A stretch of DNA of 32,383 bases from Planctomycetaceae bacterium (GTDB taxonomy: Bacteria; Planctomycetota; Planctomycetia; Pirellulales; UBA1268). Positions 8,854 through 17,999 of the stretch are shown here, in pieces. The notes beneath the pieces are model-generated. The model ran no database searches, was not told the origin of the DNA, and worked only from the letters and a program-made list of their open reading frames with translations. The stretch's first letter is position 1. Each line of letters opens with the position of its first letter. The stretch spans positions 1-32,383 of the forward strand of contig WTHB01000018.1 of the NCBI GenBank assembly GCA_011523305.1, given 5' to 3'. The translations under genes were made by a program, and so were the position numbers.

Positions 8854-10167
8854 CTACTTGGCCTGATAGACGTGCACGTCTTGCTGCGGGTATGGAATCG
8901 AGATACCAGCAGCCGCAAACTCTTTCTTCACCGCCGCCATCACTTCCCAGTAGATCGTCCAATAGTCGCCAGTCTTCGACCAAGGCCGCACAATAAAGTT
9001 CACCGCAGAGTCGGCCAACTCATTCATGCGAATCAGCGGGGCCGGATCCTTCAGCACCAACGGATGGGCCATCACAACCCGCTCCAGAATTGCCTGGGCC
9101 GCCTCGACGTTGTCGCCATACCCGATCCCAAACGTCATATCGATCCTGCGGGTGTCACTGGCCGTGGCATTGGTAATGGCGTCTCCGCCAATCTTGCCGT
9201 TGGGCACGATCATTAACTTGTTGTCGAAGGTTCGAATCGTCGTCGATAGCATGTTCATCGAGTCGACGATGCCGCTGACACCCCCGGCATCAATCACGTC
9301 ACCAACATCGAATGGGCGGTAGGCCAATATCAAGAGCCCTTGCGCAAAATTGGAAAGGGTGCCCTGCAGTGCCAGACCAATCACAAAGGCGGCACCACCG
9401 ATCAGCGCAAGCACCGGGCTGGTATTGATGCCAAGGGCCGACAGCGACACGACCAGCCCCAGCAGCAGCGTTCCCTGCCGCACAAAGTTGACCATGAAGG
9501 TCCGCAGCAAGGACGACGCCCCTTTGATGCGAGTCAGCGCCTGCCCGGTGAGTCGGCTCAGCACTCTGGAGAGCAGAAAGGCGGCGAACAGAATGACCAG
9601 GAAACTGACGAGGTTCGTCAGCCAGCGAAGCCCACCCTGGGCTGACAGCAGCCAGTCCTTGGCAAAGGCGATGACCGTGCGGGCATTGCCTAGGTCGACC
9701 TCCATGCCACTGACGGCGGCGGCGTAGAGACGAAACTCCTTTGGATCTCCACCCTTCCGCTCCCAGTCGTCGAGCACCAGCCGCAGCCGGTCAATCAGCG
9801 TCTCCCGTTCTTCCTGCAGCCGGGCCAGTTCAGCCCCAACCGCCGCCGACTCAGCCCGGTCTCCCTGCTGGAGGCGGATCGTGCTGATCTCGGCCACTTT
9901 GGCCTTGAGGCGATCTCGCCAGACCTTTGCCCGATCTGCCACCTCAGCGGCGGTCAGGGGCCGCACCTGAAGCCGGAGTGCTTCCCGCGATGGGATGGGC
10001 GACTCTGGGGCAGCGAATTCCGCAGGACCTGCTGCCTCCTGTGCAGCCAGCAACCGCTGTCCGGCCAGGCTCCACCCGACCAACATTGCTCCCAACGCCA
10101 TACAGGCCAGAAGCCGGCATCCCCGGCCGGCCGCCGTTAGTCGTCGCTGTTTCATCATCTGTCTCAT
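8854..10167 (-). CDS. MscS-type mechanosensitive channel with periplasmic coiled-coil domain
   Basis: The protein is about 437 residues. A signal or first membrane segment (ACMALGAMLVGWSLAG) is followed by a hydrophilic, charged region of roughly 130 residues likely to form helices or a coiled coil in the periplasm. Then come three membrane segments and the MscS pore helix, rich in Gly and Ala (ALIGGAAFVIGLALQGTLSNFAQGLLIL). The soluble beta domain (PFDVGDVIDAGGVSGIVDSMNMLSTTIRTFDN, VPNGKI) follows. MscS channels open under membrane tension to release solutes on osmotic downshock. I took the ATG at 10167; an ATG pair at 10158/10155 is equally possible. Longer frames extend upstream into the divergent gene and are implausible. 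A TSUP gene follows 45 bases later. Confidence 0.9.
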   Translation of the reverse strand: MRQMMKQRRLTAAGRGCRLLACMALGAMLVGWSLAGQRLLAAQEAAGPAEFAAPESPIPSREALRLQVRPLTAAEVADRAKVWRDRLKAKVAEISTIRLQQGDRAESAAVGAELARLQEERETLIDRLRLVLDDWERKGGDPKEFRLYAAAVSGMEVDLGNARTVIAFAKDWLLSAQGGLRWLTNLVSFLVILFAAFLLSRVLSRLTGQALTRIKGASSLLRTFMVNFVRQGTLLLGLVVSLSALGINTSPVLALIGGAAFVIGLALQGTLSNFAQGLLILAYRPFDVGDVIDAGGVSGIVDSMNMLSTTIRTFDNKLMIVPNGKIGGDAITNATASDTRRIDMTFGIGYGDNVEAAQAILERVVMAHPLVLKDPAPLIRMNELADSAVNFIVRPWSKTGDYWTIYWEVMAAVKKEFAAAGISIPYPQQDVHVYQAK

Positions 10168-10273
10168 CCCGCAGAGAAGGCATACCTGACTTGTCAGAGG
10201 ATAGCCTCGGTGGACACTTGCACTCAATGCGGGCTTTCGCCCACCACCACCGCCCCCCCACCTCGACACCGCG

Positions 10274-11017
10274 ATGCCCGAACTTCCGCTGACCTCGTGG
10301 CTGCTGCTAGCCCTCGGTGCCCTCGGCGTTGGGATCTCCAAGAGTGGCCTGGCGGGGGTGAGCCTTGTGCATGTTCTGGTCTTTGCCCACGTGTTTGGCG
10401 CCAAGGCCTCAACCGGCGTGCTGCTGCCGCTGCTGATCGTAGGCGATTGCTGTGCCGTCTGGCTCGTCGGCCGCGAAGTCGACTGGCGCTATGTGCTGCG
10501 GCTGCTGCCGCCCGCTGTCGTTGGCGTGGTGATCGGCTGGGCGTTGCTGGGACGGCTTGATGAGAGCACCTTCCGGCCATTGATCGGCAGCATCATTCTG
10601 ATGCTCTGCGGTGGCCAACTCACCCGGATGTGGCGACCCGAACTGTTCAGCCGGGCCCCGCACACCGCAGCCTTTGCCTGGACTATGGGCATTCTCGGTG
10701 GCATCACCACCATGCTGGCCAATGCCGCCGGCCCTGTCATCGCCCTCTACCTGCTGGCTGTCTCGCTTCCCAAACTCCGGCTGGTGGCCACCGGTGCCTG
10801 GTTCTTCTTCGTCCTCAACATCAGCAAGATTCCCTTCAGTGCCAGCCTGGGCCTGATTGACCGCAGCACCCTGCTGACTGATTTCGTGTTGGCTCCACTG
10901 GTCCTCCTGGGCCTCGTACTCGGCCTGCTGGTGGTCCGCCGCCTTCCCCAGAAACTTTTTGACACCCTGCTGCTGGCCTTTACGGCCGTTGCCGCGACGC
11001 GGCTGATCGTGACCTGA
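10274..11017 (+). CDS. TSUP-family membrane transporter (TauE/SafE-like), copy 2
   Basis: The 247-residue, almost wholly hydrophobic protein has the TSUP layout of two four-helix halves. The first half contains LGALGVGISKSGLAGVSLVHV, where 'GxxKSGLAG' replaces the usual 'AG.GGG', and the second has GILGGITTMLANAAGPVIALYLLAV, matching the family 'G..TM.ANAAGP' pattern. This subtype is distant from copy 1, so the pair is not a recent duplication. The ATG at 10274 follows CACCTCGACACCGCG without a clear Shine-Dalgarno. The 106 bases separating it from the divergent mscS start must carry both promoters. The likely substrate class is small sulfur or organic anions; this is inferred from family membership only. 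Confidence 0.88.
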   Translation: MPELPLTSWLLLALGALGVGISKSGLAGVSLVHVLVFAHVFGAKASTGVLLPLLIVGDCCAVWLVGREVDWRYVLRLLPPAVVGVVIGWALLGRLDESTFRPLIGSIILMLCGGQLTRMWRPELFSRAPHTAAFAWTMGILGGITTMLANAAGPVIALYLLAVSLPKLRLVATGAWFFFVLNISKIPFSASLGLIDRSTLLTDFVLAPLVLLGLVLGLLVVRRLPQKLFDTLLLAFTAVAATRLIVT

Positions 11018-11228
11018 CCGGCCACATCCCTGAACCATCGACCTGACAGTCCTGTTCCGGCCCGAACGAGCCGCGAGGGCCAGCCTTCAGCTTGGGCCTG
11101 CCACACCTGGTTTTGGGGTTCGTTGTAGACTCACGTCAATGTGTCAGGGTCGGCGGCTCCTTGCGTCGGTGAGCCCCACGACACACGGTAAGGCAGGCCA
11201 CACCGGACGACACAAGGCACCCTCAGAC

Positions 11229-11459
11229 ATGGAGCACGAGCAGAACAGTCAACGGCACACCGCGCCCACCATGACCGGGCAACAGCCCATCGCCGAGTGC
11301 TACCTTGAAAACGGGTACGTCGTCTTCACCGAGGCCTACCACCTCCGACGCGGCAGCTGTTGCGGTTCCGGCTGCCGTCACTGTCCGTTCGTACCCAAGC
11401 ATCTCGCCGGCAGCACCACGGTGGCCAGCGGCCAGCCGCTGAACCGGCGAACTGCCTGA
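11229..11459 (+). CDS. Small Cys-rich protein, DUF5522-like
   Basis: The 76-residue protein contains the compact block VVFTEAYHLRRGSCCGSGCRHCPF. This closely matches what I recall of the DUF5522 family (…FTE.YHL.RG.CCG.GCRHCP.), whose function is unknown. The four cysteines and histidine suggest a metal or iron-sulfur site. I chose the ATG at 11229, with AAGG about 11 bases upstream; a later ATG at 11271 would leave 62 residues and still keep the whole motif. The zinc-ribbon gene follows after 26 bases, so the two may be one transcript. Confidence 0.6.
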   Translation: MEHEQNSQRHTAPTMTGQQPIAECYLENGYVVFTEAYHLRRGSCCGSGCRHCPFVPKHLAGSTTVASGQPLNRRTA

Positions 11460-11485
11460 ACGGCACACTCACCCCCCACCCGCTC

Positions 11486-11734
11486 ATGCTCGACGAACCT
11501 GAAGACACCTGGGCCGACGCCGACTGGGAGGATGACCTCGACGACGAGGACGCGGTGACCATCGACTGCCCCACCTGTGGTGAGGCAATGTATGACGACG
11601 CGCCGCAGTGCCCAGCCTGCGGCCACTACCTCACCGATGACGACCTTCAGCACGGATCAAAACCGCTCTGGGTCGTGCTCACCGCCCTCATCTGCCTGGC
11701 ACTCGCCGTTGGCTGGGCCCTCGGCGGCTGGTGA
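11486..11734 (+). CDS. Zinc-ribbon protein with C-terminal membrane anchor
   Basis: The 82-residue protein has an acidic N-terminus (EPEDTWADADWEDDLDDEDA). A four-cysteine zinc ribbon, CPTCG and CPACG separated by about a dozen residues, follows. One C-terminal transmembrane helix (VVLTALICLALAVGWALGGW) ends the protein. I chose the internal ATG at 11486 because upstream codons in this frame overlap the previous gene and look random. The topology suggests a cytoplasmic metal-binding head tethered to the membrane. Function unknown. Confidence 0.65.
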   Translation: MLDEPEDTWADADWEDDLDDEDAVTIDCPTCGEAMYDDAPQCPACGHYLTDDDLQHGSKPLWVVLTALICLALAVGWALGGW

Positions 11735-11771
11735 GCAGACCGGCTCAGCACCACCTGCAGCCTGTTCAAAC

Positions 11772-12296
11772 TCAGAACGCGAGCCCCAGGTAGGCCAGGA
11801 GCGATGCGATCGCCATCATGCCTGCCAGCACTCCAGCCGTGTTGGGCAGCCAGCGAGCCCCGGCCAGAATAAACCCAAGAATGAGACCCGCGACCGCTGC
11901 CTCAACCATCAGCACCCCGACAGTGGCCTGTTGGGCGATGCGGATGGCCAGAAATATGATCACGCCTCCCGTGCCGGCAACCGTCGCGGTCATCGTTGAG
12001 CGGACACGCAGCCGGCCGGTCAGGAAGGCTGCCACGGCCATGGCGAACGGGAAGAACAGTTCGCGGTTCTCCGTCAGGACCGCCGCAGCCAGCCAGACGA
12101 AGGCAGGGACAAACGTGAGCAGCCCCCAGAGTTGGCTTCCTGCCCCCACCTCAGCCAGACAGGCCAGAACGGTCATTCCCGTCCAGGCAGGGCCACCGAA
12201 AAAGGCCGCCGCAGCCAACAGACCGAGTTCCGTCACCACAAAGGCAACGCTACTCGGCCCTCGCTGCTGCATCGGGAAGGTGTTCTGACGAGGCAT
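11772..12296 (-). CDS. Hydrophobic membrane protein of unknown function
   Basis: About 174 residues with five or six hydrophobic segments, for example VVTELGLLAAAAFFGG, LWGLLTFVPAFVWLAAAVL, FPFAMAVAAFLTG, TVAGTGGVIIFLAIRI and AAVAGLILGFILAG, ending LLAYLGLAF. I recognise no family motif. The ATG at 12296 (MPRQNTF) was preferred because the upstream 76 codons of the same frame are polar and resemble non-coding sequence; the ATG at 12272 is also possible. It converges on the zinc-ribbon gene and is divergent from the RNA helicase gene. Confidence 0.6.
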   Translation of the reverse strand: MPRQNTFPMQQRGPSSVAFVVTELGLLAAAAFFGGPAWTGMTVLACLAEVGAGSQLWGLLTFVPAFVWLAAAVLTENRELFFPFAMAVAAFLTGRLRVRSTMTATVAGTGGVIIFLAIRIAQQATVGVLMVEAAVAGLILGFILAGARWLPNTAGVLAGMMAIASLLAYLGLAF

Positions 12297-12509
12297 TCTG
12301 ATCGCTACGGCGTTGTCTTCGGCTAGCGGCTTGATTAGAGTCGATTCTGACGGTTCGAGAAGACGCTCTTCGATGCAGGCCGGGCCTTGGGCCCCGTTCA
12401 CGACCTGCCTCGACTCGCCTTGATCCTCCGGCGGGTCGACGTTTGCACCCCTTTCGCGTGTGCTCCCGAAAGCAAATATTGGGGCGCTCCAGCCACGAAA
12501 GATATCGCA

Positions 12510-14090
<1,581 letters not shown>

Positions 14091-14196
14091 CTCTGAGGGA
14101 GGGCGGCTGCTACAACCCAGACGTATCGCTGCCTATCCTTGTTCAGCGGTGCTGCTTTCAGTCGCTCGCCACCCCTCAGACCAACGTTGGGCCCTC

Positions 14197-14787
14197 ATGC
14201 TTCTCCCGATTCTTTCCGTTGTCGCCTGGTTTTCGGCACTTGTTGTGGTGATGTCGTTAGTTGAGCATCAAATACATTGCAAACTGATGCACAAGAAGCC
14301 ACGACTCGCTTTTCTCAGGAACCTGCCAGCCCGCGAGCGGATTTTCAAAAGCCATGCGGTGGAGCACCACGGCCAGTACCGCAAAGACTTCCACGACGAC
14401 CCGCTTCCCCCCGGGGAAGATCGCGGCATCCGCCTTAACCAGGCGGAGGGCCTGCTTGAGGCTCTCCCGCTGAGCCTCGTATTCTGCCTCATCGCCTGGG
14501 CGAGTGGCCTGACAACTTTTTATGTCGCCGCCATCATCTGGCCTCTTGTCGTCATCCTGCACCACACCATTTGGAACCAGATCCATCTGGAAATGCACCA
14601 GCCGAAGGGACGGTTCTTCGCCAACTGGAAGGCCTACAAGTTTGTGGCTCGGCATCACTTCCTGCACCACCGCTATCCGGACAAGAACTTCAACGTCGCC
14701 TTCCCAGTGGGCGATTTCCTTTGCGGAACGATTGCCCACCCGTCTGCCGCCGATTGGGAAGCAATGCGAGCCGAAGGCATCGCCTAA
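14197..14787 (+). CDS. Histidine-rich membrane protein, fatty-acid-hydroxylase-like
   Basis: The 196-residue protein has an N-terminal membrane helix (LPILSVVAWFSALVVVMSLV), two central hydrophobic segments and histidine clusters typical of membrane di-iron oxygenases: EHQIH (24-27), HAVEHH (53-58), LHH (122-123), HLEMH (130-134) and HHFLHH (153-158). In the fatty acid hydroxylase/sterol desaturase superfamily, HX3H and HX2-3HH boxes hold the two iron ions that oxidise lipid substrates. Spacing is not a perfect match, so this is a family-level guess and no substrate is suggested. The ATG at 14197 is preferred; the frame extends upstream into the helicase gene, where it reads antigenic noise. 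It may be co-transcribed with the helicase, 106 bases upstream. Confidence 0.6.
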   Translation: MLLPILSVVAWFSALVVVMSLVEHQIHCKLMHKKPRLAFLRNLPARERIFKSHAVEHHGQYRKDFHDDPLPPGEDRGIRLNQAEGLLEALPLSLVFCLIAWASGLTTFYVAAIIWPLVVILHHTIWNQIHLEMHQPKGRFFANWKAYKFVARHHFLHHRYPDKNFNVAFPVGDFLCGTIAHPSAADWEAMRAEGIA

Positions 14788-14850
14788 CGCCACCTTGTGG
14801 TGCCCCCTAAAGAACGCCGCTCATTTACAAACTGGCAGGGCTGCGATTCT

Positions 14851-14871
14851 TGGTTCATATCGGCTGAACCA
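14851..14871. promoter_or_regulatory. 7-7-7 inverted repeat upstream of the sialidase-like gene
   Basis: TGGTTCA, seven spacer bases, then TGAACCA. The 14-bp centre-to-centre arm spacing is suitable for a dimeric regulator. It lies just upstream of a possible extended -10 element (TGCTAGGCT, 14881-14889), where a bound protein would cover the -35 region. No T-run follows, so a terminator for the preceding gene is less likely. Confidence 0.4.
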
Positions 14872-14909
14872 GCGGTCTCGTGCTAGGCTGGTGGCTCCCG
14901 CAGAATCTT

Positions 14910-14929
14910 GATGCGGCAGCTGCCGCATC
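14910..14929. promoter_or_regulatory. 20-bp perfect palindrome in the sialidase-like leader
   Basis: GATGCGGCAGCTGCCGCATC is its own reverse complement over all 20 bases. It lies 30-49 bases upstream of the chosen ATG and just upstream of the ribosome binding site. Either a dimer operator or, in RNA, a hairpin next to the initiation region is possible. Ten independent base pairs make it unlikely by chance in a window this size. Confidence 0.5.
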
Positions 14930-14958
14930 CTGCTGGCCTCGGACAGAGGAGAGAGCTG

Positions 14959-16167
14959 ATGTGGTTTTCCCGGCGCCTTCTCGTGGTCGCCATGGCCGCT
15001 GCCTGCCTTGATTGCCTGCCAGCACCGGCCACTGAGGACAACCAGGCTCTGCCGTTCGCCGTGGCTGCCTCCGTCGAGGAGTTTTGCGGCAGGCCGCTCT
15101 TCGTCCCAATTCAAGAACTGTGGCGGAAACGCGGTGGCTGGGGCGGCATTCTGACCGCGGCCGACGGAACGGTAATCGCTTTTCGTTCGCCCGGAGGCGG
15201 TGAAATTCGCCGCAGCCATGATGGAGGCGTGACCTGGCAGCCAGCCCAACCGATTGACCAGAACAGTGACCCCGCCACCGCCAATGGCGGCAACGCACTC
15301 GTCGATGAAACCACCGGTGCCTTGCTCTACGTCAATCCAGAGAAGGGCTGGCTGTACCGGAGTCATGACTCGGGCAGTACCTGGAACCGTGAGGCGATTG
15401 AGGTCCGCGCCGACCACGCAGGCCTGCGGCCCGGCGTCGAAGGTGCTGGTGCCATGCAGTGCGGCATCACCCTGGCATTCGGCGCTCACAAAGGCAGGCT
15501 GCTCAGCCCTGCCCGGATCATGGGGCCAGAGAACTCCAACGACGTCCAGTGGCGGCCCTACCACTTTTCCACCGCCATCCATAGTGACGACCACGGCAAG
15601 ACCTGGCAGACAAGCCATCCCTTCCCGGTTCTTGGTACCGGGGAGGCGGCGATTGCTGAACGCTCCGACGGCACGCTGCTTTACAACTCCCGGGAGCACA
15701 TGAGCCGGGGCAACCGGTTCCTCGCCACCAGTTACGATGGCGGCAACCTTTGGGTCGAGCCTCGCCGCAGCACTGATCTCCCCGATGGCCCACGCGGGAG
15801 TTCCTATGGCCTGATGGGAGGCATGGTCCGGCTACCTGTTGCCAATCATGACATCCTGCTGTTCAGCAATGTTGACACCAATGCTGGTGCCATGCCGTCC
15901 CAGACTGGTGGTTCCATCGCAGGAGGCCGTGAAAAAATCACGGTCTGGGCGAGTTTTGACGGCGGTCGTTCGTGGCCAGTCAAGCGGCGGCTCTACGAAG
16001 GCCCGAGCGCCTACTCCTGTCTCGGGGTGGGCCGCAGCGGCACTCCCAGTGAGGGCCGAATCTTCTTGATCTTCGAGGGTGGTCCAGCCGGCAGCCATGC
16101 GGCGGTCAACGTCACTTCATTCAACCTGACCTGGCTCCTCAACGGCCAGCCACTGCCAACACCATGA
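14959..16167 (+). CDS. Secreted sialidase-like (BNR/Asp-box) protein
   Basis: The 402-residue protein starts with a signal peptide (MWFSRRLLVVAMAAACLDCLPAPA). It is a six-bladed propeller by pattern: five Asp boxes are visible, SHDGGVTW (86-93), SHDSGSTW (135-142), SDDHGKTW (209-216), SYDGGNLW (258-265) and SFDGGRSW further on. AFRSPGGGEIRR resembles the first arginine region, and ERSDGTLLYNSRE matches the sialidase segment with the nucleophile-assisting Glu and triad Arg. Exo-alpha-sialidases cut terminal sialic or related nonulosonic acids; relatives in this bacterial group are often of untested specificity. The ATG at 14959 was chosen for the GAGGAGAG Shine-Dalgarno ahead of it. It is followed in the same direction by a sulfatase gene 211 bases away. 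Confidence 0.85.
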   Translation: MWFSRRLLVVAMAAACLDCLPAPATEDNQALPFAVAASVEEFCGRPLFVPIQELWRKRGGWGGILTAADGTVIAFRSPGGGEIRRSHDGGVTWQPAQPIDQNSDPATANGGNALVDETTGALLYVNPEKGWLYRSHDSGSTWNREAIEVRADHAGLRPGVEGAGAMQCGITLAFGAHKGRLLSPARIMGPENSNDVQWRPYHFSTAIHSDDHGKTWQTSHPFPVLGTGEAAIAERSDGTLLYNSREHMSRGNRFLATSYDGGNLWVEPRRSTDLPDGPRGSSYGLMGGMVRLPVANHDILLFSNVDTNAGAMPSQTGGSIAGGREKITVWASFDGGRSWPVKRRLYEGPSAYSCLGVGRSGTPSEGRIFLIFEGGPAGSHAAVNVTSFNLTWLLNGQPLPTP

Positions 16168-16378
16168 ACGCCTGCGCAGGAGACAAACTTTTTTCGTCGG
16201 AGGCTTCTATAGATCTCATTTCGCTCTTGGCCATTGATGAGAAACCTTTCTATCGCTCAAGAAGTCGCACAAGCTCACTGATCCACCGTTGGCACGCGCC
16301 CTCGTGAACGCCCCACCGAGAAGAAGCCGTTTTGAAACTGACCTCGCATCACTCCATACCCTTGAAAATTTGTTCCTC
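16168..16378 (+). promoter_or_regulatory. Intergenic region with weak promoter candidate for sulfatase 2
   Basis: A short palindrome CCTGCGCAGG (16171-16180) follows the sialidase-like stop and a T-run comes 8 bases later. A -10-like TATAGA stands at 16208-16213 without a good -35. The rest shows nothing clear. The coding frame of the next gene is open back to 16289 but lacks protein-like character there. Confidence 0.25.
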
Positions 16379-17875
16379 ATGAGTCGTGCCTGCTTTGTCC
16401 TGTTGTTTTTTAGCTGTTCGCTCGCTGCGTCCGCGGCACCGCTTAATGTGGTGTTCATCATCGCTGACGATCTCGGAGCCGCGGACACCACGCCGTTCAA
16501 TCCTGACTGCTTTTACGACACTCCAAACCTCCAGCGGCTTGCTGACTCTGGCATGCGGTTCACCAACGGCTATGCGGCCTGCCCGGTTTGCTCACCGACC
16601 CGCGCTGCGGTCCTCACCGGTCAATGGCCCGCCCGGACGCGGAACACTGACTTTTTCGGTGGACCCAACCAGCACTTCGGCCAAGCCTTGCCGGCAGGTT
16701 ACAACCCCGCCACGGACGGCTCCTTCGGCCGACACAAAAACCGTCCACTCTGGCCAGCCCCCTATCTTGGCCAGCTAGCCGACGCCCATACGACGCTGGC
16801 CGAGGCTCTCAAACAAGAAGGCTACGCAACCTTCTTCGCCGGCAAGTGGCACCTTGGCAGGTTGGGCTCGTGGCCAGAGGATCATGGGTTTGACATCAAC
16901 AAAGGCGGTTTCGATCGGGGTGGCCCCTGTGGAGGCAAGAAATATTTCTCACCCTATGGCAATCCCCGGCTCTCAGATGGTCCGCCGGGCGAGCACCTGC
17001 CCGACCGTCTGGCCAGCGAGACCGCCCGGTTTATCTCAGAGCACAAGGATGGGCCGTTCCTCGCCTACCTCTCGTTTTACTCGGTCCACACGCCGCTGAT
17101 GGCGCCGAAGAACGTGGTGGCAAAGTACGAGCGACGAAAGCAGGACCGCGGTCTGAACGATGGCTTTGCACCGGAGCCGCCGCGCCAGAACCGGACGGTG
17201 CAGGCCCATGCCGTCTACGGGGGCATGGTCGAGGCGATGGATGCTGCCGTTGGAAAGGTTCTTGATGCCCTCGAGCAGCATGGCGTGGCGGACCGAACCC
17301 TGGTGATTTTCACCTCAGATAACGGTGGGCTCTCGACATCGGAAGGCTCACCGACGTCAAACCTGCCTTTCCGTGCTGGCAAGGGCTGGCTCTACGAGGG
17401 AGGCATTCGCGAGCCGGTGATCGTGCGACTTCCGGGGGGCACCCCACCGGGCAGTTCAGCGGCCTGGCCGGTCACTTCCACCGACTTCTTCCCCACAATT
17501 CTCGAGGCAGCCGGCCTCCCGCTGCGGCCGGATCAGCACCGCGACGGCGTTTCCTTTCTAGCCGCCATCAAAGATCCGGCCGCCGAGCATCCTGACCGAC
17601 CGCTGTTCTGGCACTACCCCCACTGGGGCAACCAGGGCGGCACGCCGGGAGCGGCCGTGCGGCTGGGGAATTGGAAGCTGATTGAGTGGTATTGGGGCAA
17701 GGACCGAGAACTGTTCAATCTCGTCGATGACCCTGGCGAGCAAACCAATCTGGCGGCCCGTCAGCCAGAGAAACTCCAAGAGCTTCAGACCCTGCTCGAT
17801 GCATTCCGCAGGGACACGGGAGCAATCATGCCGGCGGTCAACCCGAACCCGACGGTGCCCTTTGAAAATTGGTAA
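16379..17875 (+). CDS. Secreted S1-family sulfatase (2 of 3)
   Basis: The 498-residue protein has a signal peptide (MSRACFVLLFFSCSLAASAAP) and then NVVFIIADDLG (metal-binding Asp30 and Asp31), the activation motif CSPTRAAVLTG (Cys71, formylglycine precursor), AGKWHLG, and FTSDNGG with KGWLYEGGIREPVIV. That last block is typical of arylsulfatase A-like enzymes. The role is cleavage of sulfate esters outside the cytoplasm; substrate unknown. The ATG at 16379 gives a clean signal peptide directly at the N-terminus. It follows the sialidase-like gene in the same direction and converges on sulfatase 3, leaving 124 bases between the stops. Confidence 0.93.
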   Translation: MSRACFVLLFFSCSLAASAAPLNVVFIIADDLGAADTTPFNPDCFYDTPNLQRLADSGMRFTNGYAACPVCSPTRAAVLTGQWPARTRNTDFFGGPNQHFGQALPAGYNPATDGSFGRHKNRPLWPAPYLGQLADAHTTLAEALKQEGYATFFAGKWHLGRLGSWPEDHGFDINKGGFDRGGPCGGKKYFSPYGNPRLSDGPPGEHLPDRLASETARFISEHKDGPFLAYLSFYSVHTPLMAPKNVVAKYERRKQDRGLNDGFAPEPPRQNRTVQAHAVYGGMVEAMDAAVGKVLDALEQHGVADRTLVIFTSDNGGLSTSEGSPTSNLPFRAGKGWLYEGGIREPVIVRLPGGTPPGSSAAWPVTSTDFFPTILEAAGLPLRPDQHRDGVSFLAAIKDPAAEHPDRPLFWHYPHWGNQGGTPGAAVRLGNWKLIEWYWGKDRELFNLVDDPGEQTNLAARQPEKLQELQTLLDAFRRDTGAIMPAVNPNPTVPFENW

Positions 17876-17999
17876 GTCGTAACTGAACAATGAGTGGGGA
17901 TGACTGCTTTCCGTGCCTGCTACCAATCGCGTTGTTCAGGCCCCTGCTTTCAGTCTGGCCTGCAGCCTTGTGGAAGACCAGCCGGGGCCTCCTGCGTCA

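Noticed and set aside
16171-16196. CCTGCGCAGG plus T-run as an intrinsic terminator for the sialidase-like gene
   Set aside because: The palindrome leaves almost no loop and the T-run is eight bases away, so it does not form a standard terminator.
16282-16310. GTTGGCACG near 16290 as a second sigma-54 promoter
   Set aside because: The -12 TTGC element is absent at the required ten-base GG-GC spacing.
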